From Amycolatopsis albispora (GTDB lineage: Bacteria > Actinomycetota > Actinomycetes > Mycobacteriales > Pseudonocardiaceae), in NCBI RefSeq assembly GCF_003312875.1, contig NZ_CP015163.1, positions 62,001 through 126,000 of the forward strand: a stretch of 64,000 nt of DNA, in the 5' to 3' direction. Positions 8,112 to 16,710 of the stretch are shown here, piece by piece; position 1 is the stretch's first letter; each line of letters starts with the position of its first letter. Both the position numbers and the translations under genes were made by a program. Below the pieces are notes generated by a model that made no database searches, was not told the origin of the DNA, and saw only the letters and a list, made by a program, of their open reading frames with translations.

Positions 8112-9151
8112 ACCGTCACCCGCAGCCCGCCTTCGGGACGGGCTTCCAGCCGGAGCCTGCGTCCGTGTGCCTCCGCGATGGCGGCGACGATCGACAGGCC
8201 GAGCCCGCTGCCACCGTCCGAAGTGGTCCGATCGGCGGCGAGCCTGCGGAACGGGTCGGCGAGCCGGTCCACCTCGGCCTGGCTGAGCGGAGCGCCCCCG
8301 GTCACCACTTCGAGGCCGGTGTCGCCGGTGGTGATCCGGATCCAGCCGCCGGGCTCGTTGTGCGCGATCGCGTTGTCGACCAGGTTCGCCACCAGCCGGG
8401 ACAGCAACGCGGGACTGCCCGTGACCCGCGCTTCCCGGAGATCTCGCTCGACCCGGAGGTCCATCGCGGCGATGTCGGTTTCGCGGGCGGCCAGCGCGTC
8501 TTCGGCGAGCTGGCGCCACGAGACCTCGGCCTGGTCGGGGAAGGCGCCGTGTTGCGCGCGGGCGAGCGCGAGCAGGCCCTCCAGCAGGTGGTCGACCCGG
8601 TCGAGTTCGGTGCGGAAGCGCTCGGCCAGCACCACCGCCTGCGGGGCCGGGTCCGGTTTGGCCACCGCGACGTCCAGCGACGCGCGCATCGTCGCCAGCG
8701 GGGTGCGCAGCTCGTGCGAGGCGTTCGCCACGAACCGGCGCTGCGCGGCGAACGCGGCCTCCAGGCGCTCCAGCAGGTCGTCGATGGTGTCGGCGAGCTG
8801 CTTGACCTCGTCGGCCGGACCGGGCACGGCGAGGCGTTCGTGCAGGTTCTCCGCGGTGATCCGCCGGGTCGCGGTGGTGATGGTCCGCAGCGGGCGCAGC
8901 ACGCGCCCGGCGACGAACTTGCCCAGCAGCACCGACACCACCGCCATCACCGCGAGCGCGATCAGCGAGCCCGCCAGCAACTGGCGCGCCCGCACCACCT
9001 CCCACTGCTCGGGGAAGGCCGGCGGCGCGGTGACGGTGAGCAGGTTCGTCAGCACCAGCAGGCCGACGCCGGAGACGAGGAACAACGCGGCGTAGAGCAC
9101 GGTGAAGCGCAGCCGGATCGTCCGCAGTGGCTTGCCCATGGGCCCCAGCAT
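8108..9151 (-). CDS. Sensor histidine kinase (HAMP, HisKA, HATPase)
   Basis: 347 residues with two membrane helices (about 15-38 and 60-80) around a very short external loop, HAMP domain (GRVLRPLRTITTATRRI), HisKA box FVANASHELRTPLATM with the phospho-His, and an ATPase with N box LVANLVDNAIAHN and G box GGSGLGLSI. The minimal ectodomain argues against sensing a large external ligand; the membrane or a partner protein may be the signal source. ATG at 9151, with a second ATG four codons later as alternative. Start faces the divergent gene at 9227 across 75 bases. Confidence 0.9.
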   Translation of the reverse strand: MLGPMGKPLRTIRLRFTVLYAALFLVSGVGLLVLTNLLTVTAPPAFPEQWEVVRARQLLAGSLIALAVMAVVSVLLGKFVAGRVLRPLRTITTATRRITAENLHERLAVPGPADEVKQLADTIDDLLERLEAAFAAQRRFVANASHELRTPLATMRASLDVAVAKPDPAPQAVVLAERFRTELDRVDHLLEGLLALARAQHGAFPDQAEVSWRQLAEDALAARETDIAAMDLRVERDLREARVTGSPALLSRLVANLVDNAIAHNEPGGWIRITTGDTGLEVVTGGAPLSQAEVDRLADPFRRLAADRTTSDGGSGLGLSIVAAIAEAHGRRLRLEARPEGGLRVTV

Positions 9152-9226
9152 GCCGGTCGTGGCCTAACAACGGCGTGACAACCGCGGTTCGGCCGGTGTC
9201 ATGCCCCCTTCCGTAGACCTGAGCCG

Positions 9227-10567
9227 GTGAAACCATTCTTCGCGCTGCTCGCCGCGGCGCTGTGCACCGTGCTGCTGGGCGTGCTCCCGGCGGTGGCCAA
9301 TCGATCGACCTGCAGCACGGGCGACGTCGAAGTCGCCTGCCCGAGTGATCCGGTGGGGCCGCACGGTCGCGCGGTGAGCGACCAGTTCACCTTCGCCCAC
9401 CGTCCACTCGGGACGGACGGGGTGCTCACCGCCCGGCTCACCTCGATGACCGGGGTGATCACCTATCCGCCGCCGGACCACGACCGGATCACCGAGGGAC
9501 TGGTGCCGTGGGCCAAGGCGGGCTTGCTCGTCAAGGACGGGCTCGGCCAGGGCAGCTCGTACGCGGCGATCATGATGACCGGTGCGCACGGCGTGCGCCT
9601 GCAACACGACTACGTGCACGACACCGCGGGCAGTGCCACCGGCGCGAACTGGCTGCGGCTGACCCGGTCCGGCGACACGATCACCGGGTACGAGTCCGCC
9701 GACGGCGTGACCTGGACGCCGGTGGGCACCGCCGTGCTGACCGGTCTGCCGCCGACCGTCCAAGTAGGACTGTTTGTCGCCTCGCCCGGTGACCTGACGC
9801 TGGGCGAAGGCGGTACCCAGGTGCGGTTCACCCAGGCCAGCGCCACCTTCGACCAGGTCACCGTGACCGGTGCCGCTGATACGGGCTGGGCCGGGAACAC
9901 GATGGGGCAGCTCGGTGAGACCGATTGGGAGCGGCTTCACCGCGCGCCCGGTGTGGTCGAGCAGAACGGCACGATCACGGTGACCGGCTCCGGTGACATC
10001 GGGCCGGTCGGCACCGTCGGCGGCGCTTCGCTGGAAAGCACCTTGCTCGGGCTGCCCGTGCTGGTGATCGTGGCGGCCGTGGTTGGTGCGCGCTTCACCG
10101 GAAGACGCGTTTTGCTGGGTGGCGCTGCCTTTGCCGCCGGACTGGTCGCCGCCGGGCTGACGCTTCCGGTCGGGGTGCTGGCCGTGCGTGCCGTCGGTGG
10201 CACCGTGCTGCCTGTGGACGCGTTCACCTGGGCTCGCGTGATTCTTGGGGTCGCGTGCCTGGTGGCGTTGTTCGCGCTGCTCGCGCACGCCCTGCGGTCG
10301 TGGCTGGCTGCCGTGGCGGTGACCGTGGTGCCGTATCTGCTGGCGGTGTTCCCCGTGCTGCCCGCTGAAGTCGCCGACTGGCTGCTGCGGATCACGCCCG
10401 CCGCGGGCTTCGCCGTGCTGCAGACCGGCGAGGAGTACCCGCAGGTGCTGGCGGACTTTTCGCCGTCGGCGGGGTACTTCCCGTTGCCCTGGTGGGCCGG
10501 ACTCGCGATCACCGGCGCCTTCACCGCCTTCGCGCTGTGGGGCCGGCCCACCAGGGTGGTTGCCTAG
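9227..10567 (+). CDS. Secretory-pathway membrane protein with concanavalin/LamG-like (DUF1349-like) ectodomain
   Basis: 446 residues. A signal-like N-terminus (MKPFFALLAAALCTVLLGVLPAVA) precedes an external domain of about 230 residues with the jelly-roll pattern of DUF1349/laminin-G-like proteins (WAKAGLLVKDG, GANWLRLTRSGDTITGYESADGVTW, VQVGLFVAS). Residues from about 270 form several hydrophobic helices, resembling the membrane part of ABC-2-type permeases, but no ATPase is adjacent. Divergent from the two-component genes and probably their target or co-sensor. Function unknown. GTG start. The stop overlaps the convergent Tat-protein gene by 4 bases. Confidence 0.7.
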   Translation: MKPFFALLAAALCTVLLGVLPAVANRSTCSTGDVEVACPSDPVGPHGRAVSDQFTFAHRPLGTDGVLTARLTSMTGVITYPPPDHDRITEGLVPWAKAGLLVKDGLGQGSSYAAIMMTGAHGVRLQHDYVHDTAGSATGANWLRLTRSGDTITGYESADGVTWTPVGTAVLTGLPPTVQVGLFVASPGDLTLGEGGTQVRFTQASATFDQVTVTGAADTGWAGNTMGQLGETDWERLHRAPGVVEQNGTITVTGSGDIGPVGTVGGASLESTLLGLPVLVIVAAVVGARFTGRRVLLGGAAFAAGLVAAGLTLPVGVLAVRAVGGTVLPVDAFTWARVILGVACLVALFALLAHALRSWLAAVAVTVVPYLLAVFPVLPAEVADWLLRITPAAGFAVLQTGEEYPQVLADFSPSAGYFPLPWWAGLAITGAFTAFALWGRPTRVVA

Positions 10568-11238
10568 AGTCCGCCGATCTTCACCGGGAAGCGCTCGATG
10601 GTGGCGATCGTGGTGTCCGGGTTGTCCGGGAGCACCAGGTCCACCGGGTTCTGCAGCCGGTAGAGATCACCCCGTGGCGGGAACTGCGTCAGCCTGCCGA
10701 TGAGCTGCGCGGGTTCCTTGGTGGTCAGCACCAGCGGTTCGTGGGTCCGGGCGCCGGTATCGACGGTCATGGTGAAGTTGAGCACGGTGGTCTGCTCGTA
10801 GCGGGGCGGGAACCGGTTCTTCAGCGTCAGCAGGCTCTTCGCGTCCACATCGACGTCCTCCTGGTCGAGGGTGACCGTGCCGCCTTCGGTTTCGGGGAGT
10901 TCGGCGGCCGCCCGGAACCCGATCACCCGCAGCCTGACCGAGTTGTACGGGTCTTCGGGGTTGAACTCGACCCGGAACTTGATGCCGCCCTTGAAGTCCA
11001 CGCTCACCAGTGTGTCCCGGAGCCGCAGTGGCGTGTTGAGGGCGAGCGTGCTGCACGGGATCTCGGCGCCGATCGGCGGCAGGCCGCCCACCTGCGTGGC
11101 CGCCCGTGCCGTCGAGGTGCCGAACAGGCCGAGCGCCACCACCCCGCCCGTGGCGGCGGTGGCGGCCGCGGCGGTGAGGAACCGCCGGCGGTCCAGCCCG
11201 CCGGTGGTGGTTTCGGTGTGTTCCCCGAACGTGGACAT
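10564..11238 (-). CDS. Tat-exported protein of unknown function
   Basis: 224 residues. The N-terminus has a twin-arginine motif (DRRRFLTAAAATAA), a hydrophobic stretch and an AxA cleavage site (STARAAT), so export of a folded protein is expected. The mature part is beta-rich, with no family I recognise and no catalytic motif that stands out. It is monocistronic, preceded by a good GGAGGG ribosome site, and converges on the LamG-like membrane protein gene. No function is proposed. Confidence 0.7.
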   Translation of the reverse strand: MSTFGEHTETTTGGLDRRRFLTAAAATAATGGVVALGLFGTSTARAATQVGGLPPIGAEIPCSTLALNTPLRLRDTLVSVDFKGGIKFRVEFNPEDPYNSVRLRVIGFRAAAELPETEGGTVTLDQEDVDVDAKSLLTLKNRFPPRYEQTTVLNFTMTVDTGARTHEPLVLTTKEPAQLIGRLTQFPPRGDLYRLQNPVDLVLPDNPDTTIATIERFPVKIGGL

Positions 11239-11457
11239 TCCTTTGCCCTCCTTGGACTTCTGGTGCCCGTCGCTTCGAAACTAACCAGCGGGGCTCCGAC
11301 CCGGCAGTGGCGGGGAACAGATCAAGCCAGACGTGTCGGAGGGCGTGACACCGCGCCACTCGCCACCACCGATTCGAAGGACGGCCCACCACCAGCACAG
11401 CCCAAGGGAGTCACTGTGTGCCACTGCCGGTCGCACACGGTGACGATGTGGCGTGGT
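11239..11457. other. Gene-free stretch of 219 bases
   Basis: Contains the promoter region of the Tat-protein gene on its left and, at 11410-11444, a terminator-like inverted repeat. No open frame here is convincing. Confidence 0.5.
11410..11444 (-). terminator. Inverted repeat downstream of the MPI-fold gene
   Basis: Arms at 11410-11421 and 11433-11444 (GTCACTGTGTGC against GCACACGGTGAC, one T:G position) with an 11-base loop. It starts 14 bases beyond the stop of the leftward gene at 11458. There is no clear T tract, so terminator function is inferred from position and stem only. Confidence 0.4.
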
Positions 11458-12060
11458 TCAGTGGTCCGGCCAGTGGGGGGAGCGGCCGAGCAGCGCCACG
11501 ATCCGGTCCAAACCGGACAGTCCCGTGGTGTCGGCGGCCGGGCCGAAGGCGGCGCCGGGCTCGAGGCGTGACTGTCCATCCGGGACGCTCTCGGCGATGC
11601 GCGTCGCGTAGTCGAGCACCTCGCGCTGGAAGTGGATCGGCAGCCTCAAGGTGCGTGCGACGTCCCAGGCGTGCACCACGTAGTCGACGAAATGGAAGCC
11701 GATCGCCTGCTCTGCGGTGAAGGTGAACTCGGTGGTGAACTCGGGCAGCGGGAACTTGCGGTCGGCGATGTCGTTGGCGGCGAAGGCGTTCAGCACCTTG
11801 TTCACCGATTCGCGGTAGGTGGCCACCGGGTCCTCGCCGAGGGGCACCAGCTTCCAGTGGTCCGGATCGCCGTCGCCGTTCGCCGCGGCGGCGAAGCCCA
11901 GGTGCTGGGTGGTCATGTGCGCGAGCAGGCCGTGCAGGGTCCACGCCTCGCACGGGGTCGGCTTGGCCAGGTCGGCGGGTTCGAGGCGGGCGACGAGGTC
12001 GAGGCTGGTCCGGGTGGCGAGCGCGTCGAGAATGCGGAGCTCATTGATAGGCATGTGCAT
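11458..12060 (-). CDS. Mycothiol-dependent maleylpyruvate isomerase-fold protein (TIGR03086-like)
   Basis: About 200 residues, DinB/MPI helical-bundle fold. The first helix region ends in CEAWTLHGLLAHMTTQH and the third metal-ligand position is seen in FVDYVVHAWDVA, the usual H-x-x-D pattern of TIGR03086 proteins. Such proteins are frequent in mycothiol-producing actinobacteria and are thought to handle thiol-linked substrates, but most have no known reaction. Two ATGs are possible (12060 and 12054); both lie inside an imperfect palindrome (12045-12064). Divergent from a MarR gene, which is its likely repressor. Confidence 0.8.
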   Translation of the reverse strand: MHMPINELRILDALATRTSLDLVARLEPADLAKPTPCEAWTLHGLLAHMTTQHLGFAAAANGDGDPDHWKLVPLGEDPVATYRESVNKVLNAFAANDIADRKFPLPEFTTEFTFTAEQAIGFHFVDYVVHAWDVARTLRLPIHFQREVLDYATRIAESVPDGQSRLEPGAAFGPAADTTGLSGLDRIVALLGRSPHWPDH

Positions 12061-12064
12061 ATCA
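12045..12064. promoter_or_regulatory. Palindrome over the start codon of the MPI-fold gene
   Basis: TGATAGGCA-TG-TGCATATCA: arms match at 8 of 9 positions. It covers both candidate start codons of the leftward gene and lies 44 bases before the MarR start, a good place for the adjacent MarR protein to block either promoter or translation start. Low-complexity chance is small but not excluded. Confidence 0.5.
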
Positions 12065-12107
12065 TCTACACGTGCTTATGAATCGTCAAGGGCATTAGGG
12101 TCGGCGC

Positions 12108-12527
12108 ATGGCGGAGGGCGACCGGCGGCCGGATCTCGCGGCGATGCTCGGCGGGCTCATGCGCAGGCTGATGGCGGCCGAGGCGCCGGTGCTCGAGGAG
12201 CACGGGCTGAGCATGTGGGGTTACGTCGTGCTGAGCGCGCTCGACGACGGCCCGGTGCGCACGCAGGCCGCGCTCGCGCGCGCGATCGGCGCGGACAAGA
12301 CGCGGATCATCGGCACGCTCGACAAGCTGCAGGACGCCGGGCTGATCAGCCGGGAGCCGGATCCGGCGGACCGGCGCGTGCGGGTGCTGGCGATCACCGC
12401 CGAGGGGCGCGCGCGGCGGCGGTCCGCGCAGAAGCAGATCCAGGCCCACGAGGACGAACTGCTGGCCGGGCTGTCCGACGAGGACAGGGCGGCCTTCCTC
12501 CGGGCGGCGCGGGCGCTCGGCGAGTAG
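12108..12527 (+). CDS. MarR-family transcriptional regulator
   Basis: 139 residues, winged helix: LEEHGLSMWGYVVLSAL, then RTQAALARAIGADKTRIIGTLDKLQDAGLISREPDPADRRVRVLAITAEG, the classic MarR helix-turn-helix plus D-x-R-x-R wing. Divergent from the MPI-fold gene with a palindrome between them, so a local regulator of that gene and probably of itself. The gene ends 3 bases before the stop of the convergent TIGR03085-like gene. Confidence 0.9.
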   Translation: MAEGDRRPDLAAMLGGLMRRLMAAEAPVLEEHGLSMWGYVVLSALDDGPVRTQAALARAIGADKTRIIGTLDKLQDAGLISREPDPADRRVRVLAITAEGRARRRSAQKQIQAHEDELLAGLSDEDRAAFLRAARALGE

Positions 12528-12530
12528 CGG

Positions 12531-13157
12531 TCAGAGGCCGCGGCTCAGCGCCTTCAGCCGGTCGATGGCTTCGGGAGTGCCCTCGAAGTCCAGGCGCACG
12601 GCGTCGCGGCCGAAGGCGAACAGCAGGATCTCCACCGGGGCGCCGGTGAGCGTGACGGCGTCGGGGCCGGTTTTGGCGGACAGCTCACCGTGACCGGGGG
12701 AGCGCAGCACCACACCGACGGGGGAATTCCGCAGGGTCAGCTTGGCGATCGCCTTGACCGAGCGCCAGGCCGCCGCGTCACGAGCCGAATCGGCGGGACG
12801 CGGTTCCCAGCCCTCCTGCCCGCGGCGCGCGTCCTCGTGGTGGACGAGGAATTCGGCGCTGTTGACCAGCTCGTCCAGCGGCGGCAGGCGGGTGGGCCAG
12901 AACCAGGCTGGCCCGGAGCGCACGCGCTCGACCAGCTGGTCCCACGGTTGCGCGGCGTAACGGTGCTGCACCGAGTCGGTGTGGGAGGCCAGCATCGGCA
13001 CCAGGATCCCGGCGGCCGCGTCGGGCCGGTGCTCGCGGACGACCAGGTGCGCGGCCAGGTCGCGGGTGCGCCAGCCCTCGCACAGGGTGGGCGCGTCGGG
13101 CCCCAGCTGCTCGAACAACTCACACAACGCGCGACGTTCGTCCGTGGCAACACCCAT
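12531..13157 (-). CDS. TIGR03085-like metal-binding protein (MPI/DinB fold)
   Basis: 208 residues. Opens with ERRALCELFEQLGPDAPTLCEGWRTRDLAAHLVVREHRPDAAAG, the hallmark of TIGR03085 proteins, where the His and the R-E-x-R-P stretch recur; NSAEFLVHHEDARR supplies the later metal-ligand histidines. These are actinobacterial relatives of mycothiol-dependent maleylpyruvate isomerase without a defined reaction. ATG at 13157; a longer upstream reading is a shadow of the next gene. Probably co-oriented but not tightly coupled with the gene at 13214 (56-base gap). Confidence 0.82.
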   Translation of the reverse strand: MGVATDERRALCELFEQLGPDAPTLCEGWRTRDLAAHLVVREHRPDAAAGILVPMLASHTDSVQHRYAAQPWDQLVERVRSGPAWFWPTRLPPLDELVNSAEFLVHHEDARRGQEGWEPRPADSARDAAAWRSVKAIAKLTLRNSPVGVVLRSPGHGELSAKTGPDAVTLTGAPVEILLFAFGRDAVRLDFEGTPEAIDRLKALSRGL

Positions 13158-13213
13158 GACCACGACCCTACCCGCCACCCGTCCGGGCCCGCCGGAGTCC
13201 ACAGTGGACTGCG

Positions 13214-13549
13214 TCACCCCGCCTGGTCGTGCCAGGTGCTGGGCTGGTGTGCGGCGAGCTGGCCGGCGGTGTGCTCGGCGTGTGCCGCGCAGAGCAGCCG
13301 GTCGCCGCCCTCGGTGCCGGTCATGAACACCGTCGCCGGTTCCGCGCAGGCGCCCGGCCGGTGGCCGCCCAGCCAGAACCGCCCGCAGTCGGCGACCGTG
13401 CACCAGGTCCAGTCCGCGGTGGTGTCCAGTGCGAACCCGTGCTCCGGGCAGACCACGCCCGGCCAGCCGCAAATCGGGTTCCGCCGTTGTGCGGCCAGCC
13501 GGACAACGGCGGGGTGAGCATCCCCGGAGCCGCGGAAGAACCTGGCCAT
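13214..13549 (-). CDS. Small Cys-rich hypothetical protein
   Basis: 111 residues (MARFFRGSGDAHPAVVRLAA...). It has cysteines in CGWPGVVCPEHG, WTWCTVADCGRFW, GACAEP and LLCAAHAEHT, a spacing that suggests one or two structural zinc sites. No family recognised. ATG at 13549 preceded by a G-rich stretch that can serve as ribosome site. It lies downstream of the XRE-cupin gene with 68 bases between, same strand. A longer frame upstream has no conserved content. Confidence 0.6.
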   Translation of the reverse strand: MARFFRGSGDAHPAVVRLAAQRRNPICGWPGVVCPEHGFALDTTADWTWCTVADCGRFWLGGHRPGACAEPATVFMTGTEGGDRLLCAAHAEHTAGQLAAHQPSTWHDQAG

Positions 13550-13617
13550 TCCGACCCCTTCCCCATGGTCAACACCAGTTGAGGCTGCGGGCACCATGCG
13601 GGAGAACGGCGTTCCGG

Positions 13618-14184
13618 TCAACCCGGCGGATAGCTCATCACCAGCAGCGCGCGGCCGCCGTCCGGCCCGCCCGCGTAGACGTGCGGGGCGGCGCCGTCGA
13701 AGTGCGCGGTGTCGCCGGGCGCCAGGTCGAGCAGGTGGCCGGCCGGTCCGCACCGCACCTCGCCGCCGGTGCAGTGCACGAGTTCGCGGGTGCCCGGCTG
13801 GTGCGGTTCGCTTGCGAACCGCGTGCCGGGCGGCAGGACCAGCTCGAAGACCTCGGTGCGGTGGTGGCTGTGGTCGGTCTGGAGCAGCCGCCCGCGCATG
13901 CCACCGGTGGACTCCACGATGGTGCCCTCGCCGTCGCGCTGCAGCCGGGCGGGTGTGGTGCCGGACGGCTCGATCAGCTGGCCGACGCTCAGCCCGAGCG
14001 CGTGTCCCAGGTGCCACAGGGTTTCCAGCGACGGATTGCCCTCGCCCGCCTCGATCCGGGCGAGGCTGGTCTTGGACAGGCCGGTGAGCCTGCTCAGCTC
14101 GCCGAGCGACAGGTTGCTCGCCTGGCGGTGGCGGCGGACCGTCTCGGCGAGGTGGCGCGCGGCCGTCGTTGACTGCTTGTCCAT
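13618..14184 (-). CDS. XRE-family regulator with C-terminal cupin domain
   Basis: 188 residues: an N-terminal Cro/CI helix-turn-helix (NLSLGELSRLTGLSKTSLARIEAGEGNPSLETLWHLGHALGLSVGQLI, about 24-71) and a C-terminal cupin (FELVLPPGTRFASEPHQPGTRELVHCTGGE... DLAPGDTAHFDGAAPHVY). Proteins of this build usually sense small metabolites and control nearby amino-acid or peptide enzymes. It is divergent from the M20 hydrolase gene, so that gene is the likely target. Confidence 0.88.
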   Translation of the reverse strand: MDKQSTTAARHLAETVRRHRQASNLSLGELSRLTGLSKTSLARIEAGEGNPSLETLWHLGHALGLSVGQLIEPSGTTPARLQRDGEGTIVESTGGMRGRLLQTDHSHHRTEVFELVLPPGTRFASEPHQPGTRELVHCTGGEVRCGPAGHLLDLAPGDTAHFDGAAPHVYAGGPDGGRALLVMSYPPG

Positions 14185-14190
14185 TGTTCC

Positions 14191-14231
14191 CTAGATTGGA
14201 CGGATCGTTACTTCTGTGTGCCGCAGTCTAG
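14191..14231. promoter_or_regulatory. Inverted half-sites between XRE-cupin and M20 genes
   Basis: CTAGATTG (14191-14198) and CAGTCTAG (14224-14231) are inverted copies with one mismatch, 25 bases apart, in the 62-base divergent promoter. A plausible pair of half-sites for the XRE-cupin regulator; spacing is long, so this is tentative. Confidence 0.35.
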
Positions 14232-14246
14232 CGCGAGGGGCAGCCG

Positions 14247-15395
14247 ATGGGGGAGATCCAGGCCTGGCTCGCGGCGCGGGCCGACGAGATGGTGGAGTTG
14301 CTGGCCGAACTGGTCGCCGTCGAGACGGAGAACCCGCCTGGGCGTGAACTCGGTACGTGCGCGCGTGTCCTGCGTGACGCGATGGCGCGGCTGGAGCTGG
14401 CTCCCGAACTCATCGAACTGCCACCGACCGGTGCGCTGGAGGAACCGGCCGTGGTACGCGGAATCGCGGGCTCCGGCGAGAAGCTGCTGTATTTCCACGG
14501 GCATTTCGACGTGGTCCCGGTGCAGGACCGCGGTCAGTTCACCCTCGACCGGCGTGACGGCAAGCTGTTCGGCCGGGGCACCGCCGACATGAAGGGCGGC
14601 CTGGTCAGCATGCTGTACGGGGCCGCGGCCGCGCGGGACCTCGGCCTGCTCGGCGACGGCCGGATCGTGCTGCACCTGGTGTGCGACGAGGAAACCGGCA
14701 GTGTCGCCGGTGCCGGGCACCTGCGGGCCGCGGGGCTGATCGACCCGGACGCGGTCGCCATGCTGACCGCGGAACCGAGCGGCGGCCGGATCTGGCACGC
14801 GGCCCGCGGTGCGCTGTCGCTGCGGGTCGACGTCCGCGGCCGGGAGGCACACGTCGGGCAGGCGGACACCGGGGTGAACGCGTTCGCGCACCTGCTGCAC
14901 GTGGCGCGCCCGGTCGAGGCGTATGCCGCGGAAGCGGTGGCGCGCGGGGACATGGTCGTGGTCGGCGGGCTGGCCGGGGGCGGGTCGAACTTCAACGTGG
15001 TGCCGGGTTCGGCGTTCTTCACCGTGGACACCCGGTACCGGCCGGAGGCGGACCTCGATGCCGAACTGAAGCGGCTGACCGGCCTCATCGACGCCGCCGC
15101 CGCGGAGATCGGCGCGGACGTGTCGGTGGAGGTGACCCAGTTACAGCCACCCGCGGCCACGTCTTCGTCCCACCCGGCGGCGGTCGAACTGGCGCGGTGC
15201 ACCGGCGGTGCGTTCGAGACCTGCCCCGGCATTCTGGACATCCGGTGGTACGCGCAGCTCGGCATCCCCGCTTTTGCTTACGGGGCAGGACTTCTCGACG
15301 TTTCCCACGGGCCGGGCGAGTACGTCGAAGAGGCGGCGCTGCACCGGTGCGCCGCCGTCTACGCGCGCTACGCGTCGGTGATGCTCAGCCGGTGA
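14247..15395 (+). CDS. M20-family metallopeptidase / amidohydrolase (ArgE/DapE type)
   Basis: 382 residues, two-domain M20 zinc hydrolase. Metal and catalytic residues are all visible: HGHFDVVP (first His and Asp), GRGTADMKGG (bridging Asp), CDEETG (catalytic Glu pair) and the C-terminal SHGPGEYV His. The inserted dimerisation domain (RGALSLRVDVRGREAHVGQADTG) is also typical. Likely deacylates an N-acyl amino acid or cleaves a dipeptide in the cytosol. ATG with GAGGGG eight bases upstream. Divergent from the XRE-cupin gene; its 3' end overlaps the convergent ABC permease gene by 11 bases. Confidence 0.9.
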   Translation: MGEIQAWLAARADEMVELLAELVAVETENPPGRELGTCARVLRDAMARLELAPELIELPPTGALEEPAVVRGIAGSGEKLLYFHGHFDVVPVQDRGQFTLDRRDGKLFGRGTADMKGGLVSMLYGAAAARDLGLLGDGRIVLHLVCDEETGSVAGAGHLRAAGLIDPDAVAMLTAEPSGGRIWHAARGALSLRVDVRGREAHVGQADTGVNAFAHLLHVARPVEAYAAEAVARGDMVVVGGLAGGGSNFNVVPGSAFFTVDTRYRPEADLDAELKRLTGLIDAAAAEIGADVSVEVTQLQPPAATSSSHPAAVELARCTGGAFETCPGILDIRWYAQLGIPAFAYGAGLLDVSHGPGEYVEEAALHRCAAVYARYASVMLSR

Positions 15396-16707
15396 CCGCC
15401 CGGATGGCGGGGGTCCGGATGGCGCGGCGGGCCGCGCCGAGACTGGTCCCGAGGGTGAGCAGCGCCGCGATGGCCACCACGATCCCGTAGATCAGCGGGC
15501 TTTCGCCCGGCACCACCGAGCCCGTGCGCAGGATGCTGTACGGCACGATGGCGGCCACCGCGGCCAGCGAACCGGCCAGGATGCCGGTCACCGCCAGCAG
15601 CGCGCCTTCCACGCTCACCATGCCGAGCACCTGCGGTGGGGTCGAACCGGCCAGCCGCTGCACGCCGAACTCGGCCCGGCGGTGGATGATCGCCGCGGTC
15701 AGGGTGTTGACCAGCAGCACCGCGGCGAACAACGAGATCATGCCGACCACCACGAAGTTCAGCGTCTCCACGCTCTGGTGCTCGGGCGCGCGGACGACGC
15801 CCGCCGAGTTCTCGATCGCTTGCAGGTACAGGGTTCCGGTGGCGATGCCGGTGAACAGGATGACCGCGACCAGCCCGTCGGCGAACTGCGTGGTGCGCTG
15901 CCGGATGGTGTGCACGGTCAGGTACCCGCCGACGCCGGTCAGCGCGCGCACCGGACCGCCCGCCACCGCCACCACCGCGCGGGCCAGCGCGGGGGAGAGC
16001 ACGGCGAGGCCGATGGACGACAGGATCACCGCCTGCCCGGCGACCGCCATCACCTCCAGGCCACCGCCGGCGAACACGGTCGCGGTCAGCACCCCGCAGC
16101 TGAGCCCGGCCAGCAGAACCAGCGTCCCGGCGGCGATCCGCTTACGGCTGAGCCGCTGCCCGGTGGTCGTTGTGCGGCGGGCGTTCGGCGCGCGGCGCGC
16201 CGCCACCACGGCCCCCAGCACCGCCGCGACCAACGTGACACCCAGGCCCACGGTCAGTGCGAACACGCCGAACCGGTGCCCCACCCCGGGCGCGACCTGA
16301 CCGGTGTCGATCAGCAGGCGCAGCAGCAGTTCGCCGCCGAACGCCGCCGGGATGACCGCCGCCAGCCCGGCCACCACCGCGACCACGGCCGCCTCGCCGG
16401 TGACCAGCAGCACCGTCTGCGCGGGGGTGGCGCCGACGCTGCGCAGGAGCGCCATTTCCCGGTGACGCTGGCGCACCAGCAGGGTCAGCGTGGAGCCGGT
16501 GGCGAAGGCGACGATGATCAGCCCCCAGCCGCCGACGACCCCGGCCACCAGGTCCAGCGTGGTGGCCGAGGCCGGGTCGGCGCCGGGCGCGGTGTCCAGC
16601 AGCGACGCGAAGGTCATCAGGATGAGCGCGCCGAGGAAGAGCGCGACGAAGCTGGCGGCGAAACCGCCGGCGCGGAACCGGATCGAGCGCAGCGCGAGTC
16701 GGAACAC
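15385..16707 (-). CDS. FtsX/MacB-type ABC transporter permease
   Basis: 440 residues with two FtsX-like halves: each has a long helix pair and the conserved cytosolic loop (RQRHREMALLRSVGATPAQ near 80 and HRRAEFGVQRLAGSTPPQ near 340). This is the non-canonical permease build of the LolCDE/MacB family, which exports or mechanically transmits signals instead of importing solutes. GTG start. The ATPase gene ends 3 bases before it, so the two form an operon. Confidence 0.9.
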   Translation of the reverse strand: MFRLALRSIRFRAGGFAASFVALFLGALILMTFASLLDTAPGADPASATTLDLVAGVVGGWGLIIVAFATGSTLTLLVRQRHREMALLRSVGATPAQTVLLVTGEAAVVAVVAGLAAVIPAAFGGELLLRLLIDTGQVAPGVGHRFGVFALTVGLGVTLVAAVLGAVVAARRAPNARRTTTTGQRLSRKRIAAGTLVLLAGLSCGVLTATVFAGGGLEVMAVAGQAVILSSIGLAVLSPALARAVVAVAGGPVRALTGVGGYLTVHTIRQRTTQFADGLVAVILFTGIATGTLYLQAIENSAGVVRAPEHQSVETLNFVVVGMISLFAAVLLVNTLTAAIIHRRAEFGVQRLAGSTPPQVLGMVSVEGALLAVTGILAGSLAAVAAIVPYSILRTGSVVPGESPLIYGIVVAIAALLTLGTSLGAARRAIRTPAIRAVTG

Positions 16708-16710
16708 GGC

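Noticed and set aside
13196..13210. Palindrome AGTCCAC-A-GTGGACT after the Cys-rich gene
   Set aside because: Short arms and the same GTCCAC/GTGGAC words occur inside several genes of this window, so it is not convincing as terminator or operator.
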